Both the position numbers and the translations under genes were made by a program. From assembly GCF_000314735.2 (NCBI RefSeq), contig NZ_KB375270.1:2294001-2358000 (forward strand): DNA of 64,000 nucleotides, given 5' to 3'. Under the pieces are notes generated by a model. It was not told the origin of the DNA and did no database searches. It worked only from the letters and a program-made list of their open reading frames with translations. Shown here in pieces: positions 42,127 through 50,425 of this stretch; the stretch's first letter is position 1, and every line of letters begins with the position of its first letter. This DNA is from Afipia felis ATCC 53690. GTDB lineage: Bacteria > Pseudomonadota > Alphaproteobacteria > Rhizobiales > Xanthobacteraceae.

Positions 42127-44581
42127 CGGCGAAAATCCTGATGAGCTTCGCCGGCTGCATGCGTGCCAGCTTGAGCACCGGCAGCAGCGTCGCGCATAGC
42201 GCCGCCAGCATGGCGACACCGAGCAGCGTCAGCAATTGCATCGGGAAGACATGAAACGGCAATCGCCACCCGAAGGCCTTGACGTTGACCACGGCGATCA
42301 GACACCACGCCACGGCGAGGCCGAGCGGCAACGCCAGCAACGCGGTCAGCAACGCCACCGCCATGGTCTTCATCAGTTCGAGGGCGGCGAGCTTGCGGCG
42401 CGTCAGTCCGATCGCCCACAGCGGCGCGAGTTGCGGCAAACGCGCGTTGCCCAATGTCAGCAGGCTGGTCAGCAGCGCGACGCCGGCAACACCCAGCGTG
42501 AAGGCGTTCAGCGCCTTTGTGACGGCAAAAGTGCGTTTGAAAATGCGTCGGGACTCGGCCTTGACGGTCGCCTGGTCAGTAAGCTGGCGGCTGTCGAGAT
42601 CGAAGGTCGTTCGCAGCGCGCGACTGACTTCGGCGACATGTGCTTGCGCGACGCGCAGCCCGAAGCGGGTTTGCGGTGTTCCGGGAAAGTGCCGGATCAG
42701 AGCATTGACGTTGACAGCGAATTGTCCTTTCGGATTGCCATAGTCCGCGTAGATGCCGACCACATCTAGCGACCATGGCCCGAGGTGTGTCGGCGCTTGC
42801 AGGCGACCGCCGATGTCAAGCTTGAGCCGACGCGCCAGCTGCTCGCTTACCAGCGCCGCATCGCCGGCGCGCAAGCGATCCCACACATCCGCGCTGGCGA
42901 GCAGCAGCGGCCAGTGTTCGCGATAAGTGGCGTGGTCGGCGAGGCCCATGATCTCGACCGGTGCGCCGTCGATCTGCACCTCGGCGCGTCCGCTCGGAAG
43001 CACCGCCTCGACGTCGGCGCGCCGGCCGAGCCATGCCTTGATATCGGCGGCCTGCGCATCGGTCGCTGCGTTGACGTAGATGTCGGCCGCGAGCCGGCCG
43101 TCGAGCCAGCGCAGGAAGGTGACGCTGAAACTTTCCACCATGGTGCCGACGCCCACATTGACCGCGAGCGCGAGCAGCAGCGCCATCAGCGCCAGTGACA
43201 GGCCGGGTAGCTGCTGGCGGCTGTCGGCCCATGACCAGCTGACAAGCGGTCCGCGCGTTCGGCGTGCGCAAAACGACAGAACGGCATCGAGCACCACCGG
43301 CAGAGCCAGAGCGGCGCTGAGCGTCAGCGCGGCCAGCACCGCAAACCCCGATATCAGCGAATCGCCGAGCCAGAAGAATCCTGCGGACGCAGCGATCATC
43401 GTCAGCGCCAGCGCGCCTTGCAGCCGCAGCCAACGCCGCTGGGCTTCGTGCCACGCTGCAGGCTTCGCTGCGGCAAGAACGGGAAGGCGCGCCATCTTGA
43501 ACAGGCTCGCTGCCGCTGCCGCGAGCGCGCCAATCACGCTCATGGCAAGGCCTGCGAGCCACCATTGCGGCGCGAGCGTGAGCTGTCCCGGAACATGCGC
43601 GCCATACAGCCCGCGCAGGCTAGCGACGACGTCGGGCAACAATGCTGCCGCAATCAGGTAGCCGCCGACCAGCCCGATCAGTCCGGCGACGAGCGCGATC
43701 GCGACCAGTTCGGTCACCAACGCGGTGTTGAGCATGCGCGACGAGGCGCCGCAGGCGCGCAAGGTGCGCAATGTCGGTAGCCGCTGCTCGAAGGCGAGGC
43801 CGATTGCCGAATTGACGATGAAGAGGCCGACCAGAAACGACAGCAATCCGAACGCGGTCAGGTTGAGATGGAAGCTGTCGGTCAGGCGGGCGAGGTCGCT
43901 CTCGGCGTCGGGAGCAATAAGCTGGAGCCGATCGCCGACGATCGATGCCAGCGCTGTGCGCGGGCCCTGAGCTTGCCGCCCGACCAGCAACTGCGACACC
44001 TGATCCGGCTTGCCGAGCGCGCGTTGCGCAGCGCCGATGTCCATCACCAGCACGCCGGGCGCGAGTTGCGGCTGCAGCTTAAGCGGCGGCAGGACGATGG
44101 CATCATTGAGCGTCGGCGACGCGCCTTCGCGCAGGCCAAGCTCCGTGAGCGTCTCGGGCGCCACCAGCGTCTGACCGGGCGGCGCGATGAAGGACAGCAG
44201 TCCGCTCTTGCCGATCGTCGAAATCGCGGCGGTCTCCGGCGGCAGCGTCACCGGATCGATGCCGAGCAGGCGAAACGAACGGCCGCCGATCTGGACGCGC
44301 CCCTCGATCATCGGCGACACCGGCCATCCGGCGCGTCGAAGCGCGACGAACAGTTGCTGCGGGAATGTCGCGTGAGCCGGACCGATCAGCATGGCCGAGC
44401 GCGCACCGCCAAACATCGCCGCGGCGCGGTCATAACTGGCGCGTGCCTGCTGGTTCAGCGCTTGCACGCCGCTCCACAGCGCGGTCGCGGCCACAAGGCC
44501 GGTCATGAGCGTGATGAACTGCATCGGATGCCGTCGCCAGTGGCTGAGCAGCACGGCGAGAATCCACAGCGCGCGGCTCAT
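42116..44581 (-). CDS. FtsX-like ABC permease, fused two-module type
   Basis: The 821-residue protein has two FtsX-type modules, with about eight to ten membrane helices. The first starts MSRALWILAVLLSHWRRHP and the C-terminal FtsX core is seen in LGVAGVALLTSLLTLGN and MLAALCATLLPVLKLAR. Large periplasmic loops lie between helices 1-2 and later, as in MacB/LolC-like mechanotransmitters. With the upstream ATPase it should extract or move a lipid or lipoprotein across or out of the inner membrane. Its start overlaps the ATPase stop (44578-44581). Confidence 0.88.
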   Translation of the reverse strand: MSRALWILAVLLSHWRRHPMQFITLMTGLVAATALWSGVQALNQQARASYDRAAAMFGGARSAMLIGPAHATFPQQLFVALRRAGWPVSPMIEGRVQIGGRSFRLLGIDPVTLPPETAAISTIGKSGLLSFIAPPGQTLVAPETLTELGLREGASPTLNDAIVLPPLKLQPQLAPGVLVMDIGAAQRALGKPDQVSQLLVGRQAQGPRTALASIVGDRLQLIAPDAESDLARLTDSFHLNLTAFGLLSFLVGLFIVNSAIGLAFEQRLPTLRTLRACGASSRMLNTALVTELVAIALVAGLIGLVGGYLIAAALLPDVVASLRGLYGAHVPGQLTLAPQWWLAGLAMSVIGALAAAAASLFKMARLPVLAAAKPAAWHEAQRRWLRLQGALALTMIAASAGFFWLGDSLISGFAVLAALTLSAALALPVVLDAVLSFCARRTRGPLVSWSWADSRQQLPGLSLALMALLLALAVNVGVGTMVESFSVTFLRWLDGRLAADIYVNAATDAQAADIKAWLGRRADVEAVLPSGRAEVQIDGAPVEIMGLADHATYREHWPLLLASADVWDRLRAGDAALVSEQLARRLKLDIGGRLQAPTHLGPWSLDVVGIYADYGNPKGQFAVNVNALIRHFPGTPQTRFGLRVAQAHVAEVSRALRTTFDLDSRQLTDQATVKAESRRIFKRTFAVTKALNAFTLGVAGVALLTSLLTLGNARLPQLAPLWAIGLTRRKLAALELMKTMAVALLTALLALPLGLAVAWCLIAVVNVKAFGWRLPFHVFPMQLLTLLGVAMLAALCATLLPVLKLARMQPAKLIRIFADER

Positions 44582-45231
44582 GCGATACGTCCGGCGTGCA
44601 GATGCGCCTGGCGGTCCAGGGTCGCGGCGAGGCGCAGCGAATGCGTCACCATCAGAAAGCCGCAGCCGCTCCGCGCAACCAGTTCACGGGTCAGACGCAG
44701 CACATCGTCGGCGGTGGCTTCATCAAGGTTGCCGGTCGGCTCGTCCGCCAGAAGCAGCGCCGGCTTCACCGCGAGCGCCCGCCCGATGGCGACACGCTGT
44801 TGCTGGCCGCCGGAAAGCTGTTCAGGATAGCGAGCCAGCGTTGCGCCGAGCCCGAGCCGTTCGATCAGTTCGGCCAGCCACACCGCGTCGTGACGGCCAG
44901 CGAGGCGCGCCTGCAAGGCGATGTTGTCGGCCACGCTCAGGCTGGGCACCAAATTGAACTGCTGGAAGATCAGACCGAGCTGATGCCGCCGCACCGCCGC
45001 CCACGCGACGTCGGATAGCCCCGAAACCGGCACGTCGCCAACCCAGACCTCGCCGCTGTCGGCATCGTCGAGCCCGGCGATCAGATGCAGCAACGTGCTC
45101 TTGCCGCTGCCGGATTCGCCGGTGAGCGCGACGCTTTCGCCGGCCGCGACGTGGAGGTTTACACCGCGCAGCACGGTAAGGACGTCCTGCGCCGAACGAT
45201 AGGTCTTGGTAAGATTGACAACTTTCAGCAT
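44578..45231 (-). CDS. LolD-type ABC transporter ATPase
   Basis: From the ATG at 45231 the protein has 217 residues, the length of LolD/MacB ATPases. Motifs: Walker A GESGSGKST, Q-loop IFQQFNLVPSL, signature LSGGQQQRVA, Walker B LLLADEPTGNLD. The remaining frame upstream to 45348 is not needed for the fold. It heads an operon with the FtsX-like permease and the AttH-like protein. Codon use of this operon is strongly GC-ending, unlike the AT-richer neighbours. Confidence 0.92.
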   Translation of the reverse strand: MLKVVNLTKTYRSAQDVLTVLRGVNLHVAAGESVALTGESGSGKSTLLHLIAGLDDADSGEVWVGDVPVSGLSDVAWAAVRRHQLGLIFQQFNLVPSLSVADNIALQARLAGRHDAVWLAELIERLGLGATLARYPEQLSGGQQQRVAIGRALAVKPALLLADEPTGNLDEATADDVLRLTRELVARSGCGFLMVTHSLRLAATLDRQAHLHAGRIA

Positions 45232-45641
45232 CGGATGACCCAGCGCATGCCTCCGTTCTTCAGCGTGGAGCAAGCACAGAAATGCCCGTGTTCCGGTTCC
45301 AACATTCGCATCACTTTGCGGCAGACTCTTTGCGAATGTTAGAACCAAAGGAACACTGGAGAAGATAGAATTCTATAGCCGCACCGGCAAGGTTGCACCC
45401 ACCCGGCAACAGGTTAATGAGATCGAGAGGAGGTTTGGCGATGTCATCCAACAAGAACTTAAACTCGATCCCGCAGTCCTCGCCGCAGGCGAAGCCAGCT
45501 ACCTCCTCAATTTCAGGGATGCTGACGCCCTCCGAGATCATGATCCGGAGTTCCAATCGTCTAATTCCTGGATTCGTATGTACGAACTGTTCGCCTAGCG
45601 TCGAGCAGAAGAGACTCGTTCGGACAAGCCCACGGCAAAGG
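45232..45641. other. 410-bp unresolved region: possible gene remnant on the plus strand
   Basis: A plus-strand frame is open from before 45300 to a TAG near 45598 and would read IEFYSRTGKVAPTRQQVNE then RRFGDVIQQELKLDPAVLAA, which looks protein-like but has no start codon in frame. The opposite strand is also open (45311-45556, TTG start). I cannot decide between them. The plus-strand frame may be a gene whose 5' end was lost. Confidence 0.35.
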
Positions 45642-45666
45642 TTAAGACCGAAACAGCGCGAAGTAG
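45597..45666 (+). repeat. Degenerate direct repeat, copy B
   Basis: Partner of copy A at 40877-40947, about 4.7 kb away and in the same orientation. The two copies enclose the AttH/FtsX/LolD operon. Confidence 0.75.
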
Positions 45667-45818
45667 ATCACGTACAGCCAGCCCAGAATGCCGTGGATGA
45701 TTGCCCAGAGAATCGACTTGTTGGTGGTGTAACTGATGGCGATGGCGAGCGCGCTGCCAAAACCTATGCCGTATTTCGTGCCCTCTGATCGCACCACGTA
45801 GTAGCGACTTCCGTTCAT
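45642..45818 (-). CDS. Small membrane protein, conserved-type
   Basis: A 58-residue frame from the ATG at 45818 (MNGSRYYVVRSEGTKYGIGF). It contains SALAIAISYTTNKSILWAII and ends GWLYVIYFALFRS, two close hydrophobic stretches forming one hairpin or two helices. Short proteins of this pattern are known in many bacteria without a function. The 3' end of the gene falls in repeat copy B. Confidence 0.65.
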   Translation of the reverse strand: MNGSRYYVVRSEGTKYGIGFGSALAIAISYTTNKSILWAIIHGILGWLYVIYFALFRS

Positions 45819-46079
45819 CGTCGCACCCTCATCATTATTGACCGCACGCCAAGCCGCCATGACGACGCGAATCGTATTCCGCTATCTTAGCTGGAGCTGA
45901 TCCTGGCGGAGGCCGCCAAGGGAAGCTTTAAGCCCCTCCTGACGCCGCGTGTGCGTCGATCATGTCACAGCCGTTACATTCCGAAACATCTAAATCAGCC
46001 GTGCTGGTATCCCTAAGCTACCCACATCCAGCACTCACCTAGTCAGAAGCGGATGTGAACAGAAAACGAATTTCCATGA

Positions 46080-46961
46080 CTACCCAAAGGAGTGCTCAAC
46101 AAACACCTCCTTTCTTCGTGCTGCGGCACAAAATGCAGCTGACCGGCGCTCGCTGGAAGCGTCAGTGTAAAGAGTAGTCCGCAGACGAGGAACGCGTCCC
46201 GCTCCCAATATCAACGCCTCCATCGCCTGCGGTGTCATTTCATGACCATGACTCGCACCAGCCGAACGCGAAATTGTCTCGTCCATCAGCGTACCGCCAA
46301 GATCGTTCACTCCCGCCTTCAGACAGGCGCGTATCCCCGCTTTACCAAGCTTCACCCACGACACCTGCACATTGGCAATCCGCTCATGCAACGAAAGCCG
46401 AGCCACCGCATGCATCAGAACGGTTTCGCGGATACGCATAATGTGCCGGGCCCAATGGTCGTAACGATCGATGTGGCCGAACATAACGGTCGCTGTGCTG
46501 CGCAAACCGGCACGATGCGTAGTTCCCATCACCTCGAGCCACTGCGCCGTGTTGATCTTGTCCGGGCACAACACCGCACGGACTTCGTCGTCAAGAATCT
46601 CCGCAGCTGTCCCCGGCAACGTCCCCAGTCCGGCACCCTTCAATTCTGCAAGGAAATCTACGATTGAAACGCCAAGGGTCTTTGCTCCCTGTAATACTTC
46701 AAGCGGAGAAAATGCATGAACGTGGATACCGGGCGCCGCTTTCTTTACCGCGCGGCAGATCGAAAGATAAGTCGCACCGGTATATGAAGGATGGATTCCA
46801 CCCTGCATGCAGACTTCTGTGGCACCACGCTCCCATGCCTCACGTACGCGTCCGGCGATTTCATCAAGGCCGAGGTCATATGGCCGCCCGCGCAGATTCT
46901 CCGACAGTTTTCCCTTGGAGAAAGCGCAGAACTGACATTTGAAATAGCAGATGGAATACAA
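46080..46961 (-). pseudogene. FO synthase (FbiC/CofH part) remnant, F420 pathway
   Basis: The 293-codon frame matches the CofH half of FO synthase. It has CYFKCQFCAFSKGKL (radical-SAM C-x3-C-x2-C), LRGRPYDL, WVKLGKAGIRACL, NDLGGTLMDETISR and the C-terminal RTTLYTD. FO synthase joins tyrosine and a flavin precursor to make the F420 chromophore. Two losses are visible: everything N-terminal of the cysteine motif is missing, and about 40 residues are absent between HWARHIMRIR and ETVLMHAVARL, where FbiC has the FTEFVPLPFVH segment. The reading frame is intact but the enzyme should be inactive. No other F420 gene is seen here. Confidence 0.8.
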
Positions 46962-47142
46962 TGAGACCCGGCGCCGCGCAGAGTGCCGCCTGTTAGGTTG
47001 TCACTCAGGGCGCTGCTGACTTCAGCAGGCGCCGCCCATTACCGATGAGTGCGATGCCGATAGCAACTAGAACCACACTGCCAATGAAGGTCGCCCGCCA
47101 ATAAATGCACCTAAAAGAATCGGCACCTGAATTGGCGGCGCG

Positions 47143-47976
47143 TTAATGTGAGACGAACACGGGAACGGTCATCGTCGCCAGGATTCCGCGTGTAGCACCC
47201 CCAAGGACGAACTCACGCAGTCGCGAATGCCCGTAGCCACCCATGACAATCATGTCGCCTTCGCAATCTGCCACATGCGAGAGAATGACATTTGCTACGT
47301 CGGTGTCCGCACCAGGCAATTCTGCCATTTCCACTTTAACGTCGTGCCGGGCGAGATGATGGGCCATATCGACCCCGCGGAATTCATTGCCGACCCGGGT
47401 CTTTTCATTCGTGACGATAAACAATTCGACCACCGCCGCCCGTCTCAGCATTGGTAGCGAGTCGTTGATGGCACGAGCCGCAGCACTGCTTCCATCCCAA
47501 CAGCAAACAATTCGTTCGAATTTCAGCCCTCCCTTTTGAATGTAAGGGACAACGATCATTGGACGCCCCGTGTCGAACAACGCTGCCTCAATCAACAGAT
47601 CATTCCCTGAACCGTTTGTATCGTCGGATTGCATGACAATGCTCAGATCGAAACGGCGCGCCATCATTGAAAAACTCTGCGCTGACGGAAAACCGTTTTC
47701 GACATCGAGTCTGCACTCGACCGAAAGAGCGCTGCGTTTGGCTGCGGCCTCAAAGCGCTCCAAAGCGGCGGTTGCCCGCTGATTTGAATCCCTCAGCATG
47801 TCATCGAGAATATAAGGGGGAACGCCTGGCATGAAATAACTGGGAACGGCATTCCGCCCCCCGAAAGCCACCCCCGCCAGATGAGCGTCAAAGGCCTCCG
47901 CGACCGAAATGGCATAGTCGCAAACACCGTCGCGCGACCTCCCCGCCTCGAGATTTACGATGATATCTTTAATCAT
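47143..47976 (-). CDS. Universal stress protein, tandem UspA domains
   Basis: The 277-residue protein consists of two Usp domains. The first (about 1-140) begins MIKDIIVNLEAG; the second begins around FERIVCCWDGSSAAARAI. The second ends with GGYGHSRLREFVLGGATRG, the ATP-binding G-x2-G-x9-G(S/T) motif, while the first lacks it. Such proteins help survival under starvation or low oxygen. Upstream lies a FNR-like box (48032-48045), shared with the divergent PHA synthase region, so low-oxygen control is likely. Confidence 0.92.
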   Translation of the reverse strand: MIKDIIVNLEAGRSRDGVCDYAISVAEAFDAHLAGVAFGGRNAVPSYFMPGVPPYILDDMLRDSNQRATAALERFEAAAKRSALSVECRLDVENGFPSAQSFSMMARRFDLSIVMQSDDTNGSGNDLLIEAALFDTGRPMIVVPYIQKGGLKFERIVCCWDGSSAAARAINDSLPMLRRAAVVELFIVTNEKTRVGNEFRGVDMAHHLARHDVKVEMAELPGADTDVANVILSHVADCEGDMIVMGGYGHSRLREFVLGGATRGILATMTVPVFVSH

Positions 47977-48031
47977 GGCTCTCTCCAGAGAATATAACGA
48001 TCAAAGGCTCTCACATGTGGGGGGCACGATA

Positions 48032-48045
48032 TTGACCGAGGTCAA
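48032..48045. promoter_or_regulatory. FNR/FixK-like box upstream of the universal stress protein
   Basis: TTGACCGAGGTCAA, a perfect TTGAC/GTCAA palindrome that differs from TTGAT-N4-ATCAA at the two inner positions. It lies 55 bp upstream of the gene start at 47976. Confidence 0.6.
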
Positions 48046-48094
48046 GAGGTCTTCTGCATTCCGCAGACTCGCCGCATAAGACCCTGCAACGGGC

Positions 48095-48108
48095 TTGATC
48101 GACATCAA
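48095..48108. promoter_or_regulatory. FNR/FixK box upstream of phaC
   Basis: TTGATCGACATCAA, a perfect match to TTGAT-N4-ATCAA. It ends 50 bp before the phaC ATG at 48159. Confidence 0.85.
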
Positions 48109-48158
48109 GCTGACGGGACGGCGCACGACTAAAATAAACAAACACGATGGTGAGGGTA

Positions 48159-49925
48159 ATGGCCGATCTTTTTGTCTCAAAAGTCAGTCCATTGACGAGC
48201 GCAGCCGAAACCCCGATCGCTTCACTTCGCACGATCCCGGCGGCGGAGCCGCTTTCGATCGATCGCGTCGTTCATGCAGCCGAAGCGCGATTAACCGGAT
48301 CGCTCTCTACGATCTCCCTCGCGCTGGCTTACCTGGATTTCGCGTGGCATCTTGCGAACTCGCCCGGGCGCCAAATTCAACTGGCCTGCCGCGCCTTCGA
48401 ATTGTTCGAACAGCTCACAAAATCGGAGCAATGGATCAACCCCTCACCGCAGGACTGGCGTTTCGATGATCCGGCATGGAATGATTATCCGTTCAATGTG
48501 ATTGCGCAGAGTTTTCTGCTCACCGAGGAATGGTGGCGCGAGGCAACCACCGGGCCAGCCGGCGTTGCGAAATCGCATAGCGATGTCGTCGCTTTTGCCA
48601 TGCGGCAGATTCTCGACATGTGCTCGCCATCCAATTACCCGTGGCTCAATCCGGAAGTTCTAAGAGCAACGGTTGGGCAGGCCGGCTTCAATTTCGTCAA
48701 GGGGACCTGCAATTTCGTCGAAGACGTCGTCGGCGCTGCAATCGGCGGAAAGCAGAATGACGGTCATTTCATTGTCGGCAAAAACATGGCGGTCACGCCT
48801 GGCAAGGTTGTGTTCCAAAACGAACTGATCGAGCTCATCCAGTACGAACCAGCCACCACGACAGTCCGCCCCGAGCCGGTGCTGATCGTACCGGCCTGGA
48901 TCATGAAATATTACATTCTCGATCTTTCTCCGGAGAATTCGCTGATCCGCCATCTCGTTTCGCAAGGCTTCACCGTGTTCTGCATTTCATGGCGCAACCC
49001 AGATGCCGGGATGCGCGACGTCTCGATCGACGACTACCGCCGCCACGGCGTCATGACAGCGCTCGATGCGATCCGGGCGATCTGCGGAAATGCCAAAGTG
49101 CATGCCTGCGGCTATTGTCTGGGAGGCACGATCCTCGCCATCGCAGCGGCTACAATGGCGCGGGATCGCGACGATCAATTGGCCACGGTAACGCTGCTCG
49201 CCGCACAGACCGATTTCAGCGAACCTGGTGAGCTCCAGCTTTTCACCGACGAAAGCCAGTTGGCGCTGCTTGACGATGTGATGTGGCGCCAGGGCTATCT
49301 GGACAGCACGCAAATGGCAGGAGCATTTCAGCTCCTCAGATCGAATGACCTGATCTGGTCGCGCATCATCAAATCCTACATGCTCGGCAAGCGGGAGCAA
49401 CCAAGCGATCTGATGGCATGGAACGCTGATGCGACACGCATGCCCTACAGAATGCATTCGGAATATCTTCATCAGATGTTTCTTCATAACGATCTGGCGG
49501 AGGGACGTTACATCGCAGGCAGCGAGAGCATTGCGCTGCAGGACATTCATGTACCGATCTTCGCCGTCAGTACGGAGACCGACCACGTTGCGCCCTGGCG
49601 GTCAGTCTACAAAATCCACCTACTGAACAGCGGCGACATCACCTTCATTCTGACGTCCGGCGGACATAACGCAGGCATTGTCAGTGAGCCGGGTCACCCA
49701 GGCCGCTATTTTCGTGCGATGAACCGCCCGCCAAAAGGCAGTTACCTGTCGCCGGACGAATGGGAGGCTCGTGCCGCGAAACAGGGCGGCTCATGGTGGC
49801 TCGCATGGGTTGACTGGCTCAAGGGCCATTCTGGTGCCGAGCTATCGCCTCCACCACTGGGCGCTCCGGAGGCGGGATATCCGATTTTGGAGGCTGCACC
49901 CGGCTCCTACGTTCGCGAACATTAG
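48159..49925 (+). CDS. phaC: Polyhydroxyalkanoate synthase (class I type)
   Basis: The 588-residue protein has an N-terminal PhaC domain (WINPSPQDWRFDDPAWNDYPF) and an alpha/beta-hydrolase domain. The modified lipase box GYCLGG has the catalytic Cys at about residue 320. The Asp lies in TETDHVAPW and the His in TSGGHNAG. The enzyme polymerises hydroxyacyl-CoA into storage polyester on granules. It starts 50 bp after a perfect FNR box, and a phasin-like gene follows. An ATG at 48147 would add four residues. The local low-oxygen context suggests PHA as an electron sink. Confidence 0.95.
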   Translation: MADLFVSKVSPLTSAAETPIASLRTIPAAEPLSIDRVVHAAEARLTGSLSTISLALAYLDFAWHLANSPGRQIQLACRAFELFEQLTKSEQWINPSPQDWRFDDPAWNDYPFNVIAQSFLLTEEWWREATTGPAGVAKSHSDVVAFAMRQILDMCSPSNYPWLNPEVLRATVGQAGFNFVKGTCNFVEDVVGAAIGGKQNDGHFIVGKNMAVTPGKVVFQNELIELIQYEPATTTVRPEPVLIVPAWIMKYYILDLSPENSLIRHLVSQGFTVFCISWRNPDAGMRDVSIDDYRRHGVMTALDAIRAICGNAKVHACGYCLGGTILAIAAATMARDRDDQLATVTLLAAQTDFSEPGELQLFTDESQLALLDDVMWRQGYLDSTQMAGAFQLLRSNDLIWSRIIKSYMLGKREQPSDLMAWNADATRMPYRMHSEYLHQMFLHNDLAEGRYIAGSESIALQDIHVPIFAVSTETDHVAPWRSVYKIHLLNSGDITFILTSGGHNAGIVSEPGHPGRYFRAMNRPPKGSYLSPDEWEARAAKQGGSWWLAWVDWLKGHSGAELSPPPLGAPEAGYPILEAAPGSYVREH

Positions 49926-49951
49926 AAAATCGGCACCGGCCGGGACTGACA

Positions 49952-49965
49952 TTGATCCGCCTCAA
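49952..49965. promoter_or_regulatory. FNR/FixK-like box upstream of the phasin-like gene
   Basis: TTGATCCGCCTCAA; one base differs from the TTGAT-N4-ATCAA consensus in the second half. It ends 53 bp before the ATG at 50019. Confidence 0.55.
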
Positions 49966-50018
49966 GTCGAGGTGCCCTCAATTTACTAGGCTAAAAACCT
50001 CAACCGGAGACTTGTGTC

Positions 50019-50405
50019 ATGTGCAGCGCCAAAACTCCTTTGGAATCTTTCGCGATCTGGAACCTCTACAACGACTCGATGAGAGGCTTTGCCAGCAAGT
50101 TCTGGGAAGGTCAGTCAAAAGTGCTCGATAGCATGCAGAAATTTTCGACCGGTTGGTTCGATCGGCGTCATATCGGCACACAAGCCGCGCTCGAGACCTC
50201 CCTGCGTGCATGCGAGTCAAAGAACGCCATCGATATGTTCGCGTGTTATCAGGAATGGGCCGCAGGTGCGGCATCGCGCATTCTCGACGACCAGATCGCG
50301 TATCAACACCTGGTTCATACTGCGGTTTCAACGGTGGCGTCCGCTCAGGCTGAGGAGCCGACTGACGAAGTGTCCCTGCCCTTCATTTGGCCAAAAGCTG
50401 CATAA
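50019..50405 (+). CDS. Phasin-like granule-associated protein
   Basis: A 128-residue, largely helical protein with amphipathic character (FASKFWEGQSKVLDSMQKFS, AIDMFACYQEWAAGAASRIL). The pattern of short aromatic and charged helices fits phasins that coat PHA granules, and it directly follows the PHA synthase. No motif proves the function, so the call rests on composition and context. It is followed after 20 bp by the P-type ATPase gene. Confidence 0.6.
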   Translation: MCSAKTPLESFAIWNLYNDSMRGFASKFWEGQSKVLDSMQKFSTGWFDRRHIGTQAALETSLRACESKNAIDMFACYQEWAAGAASRILDDQIAYQHLVHTAVSTVASAQAEEPTDEVSLPFIWPKAA

Positions 50406-50425
50406 ATTGCGGCTCGGGGGACTGT

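Noticed and set aside
45311..45556. Minus-strand 81-codon frame as a gene
   Set aside because: It begins with TTG without a ribosome site and is antisense to an equally plausible frame, so neither was called.
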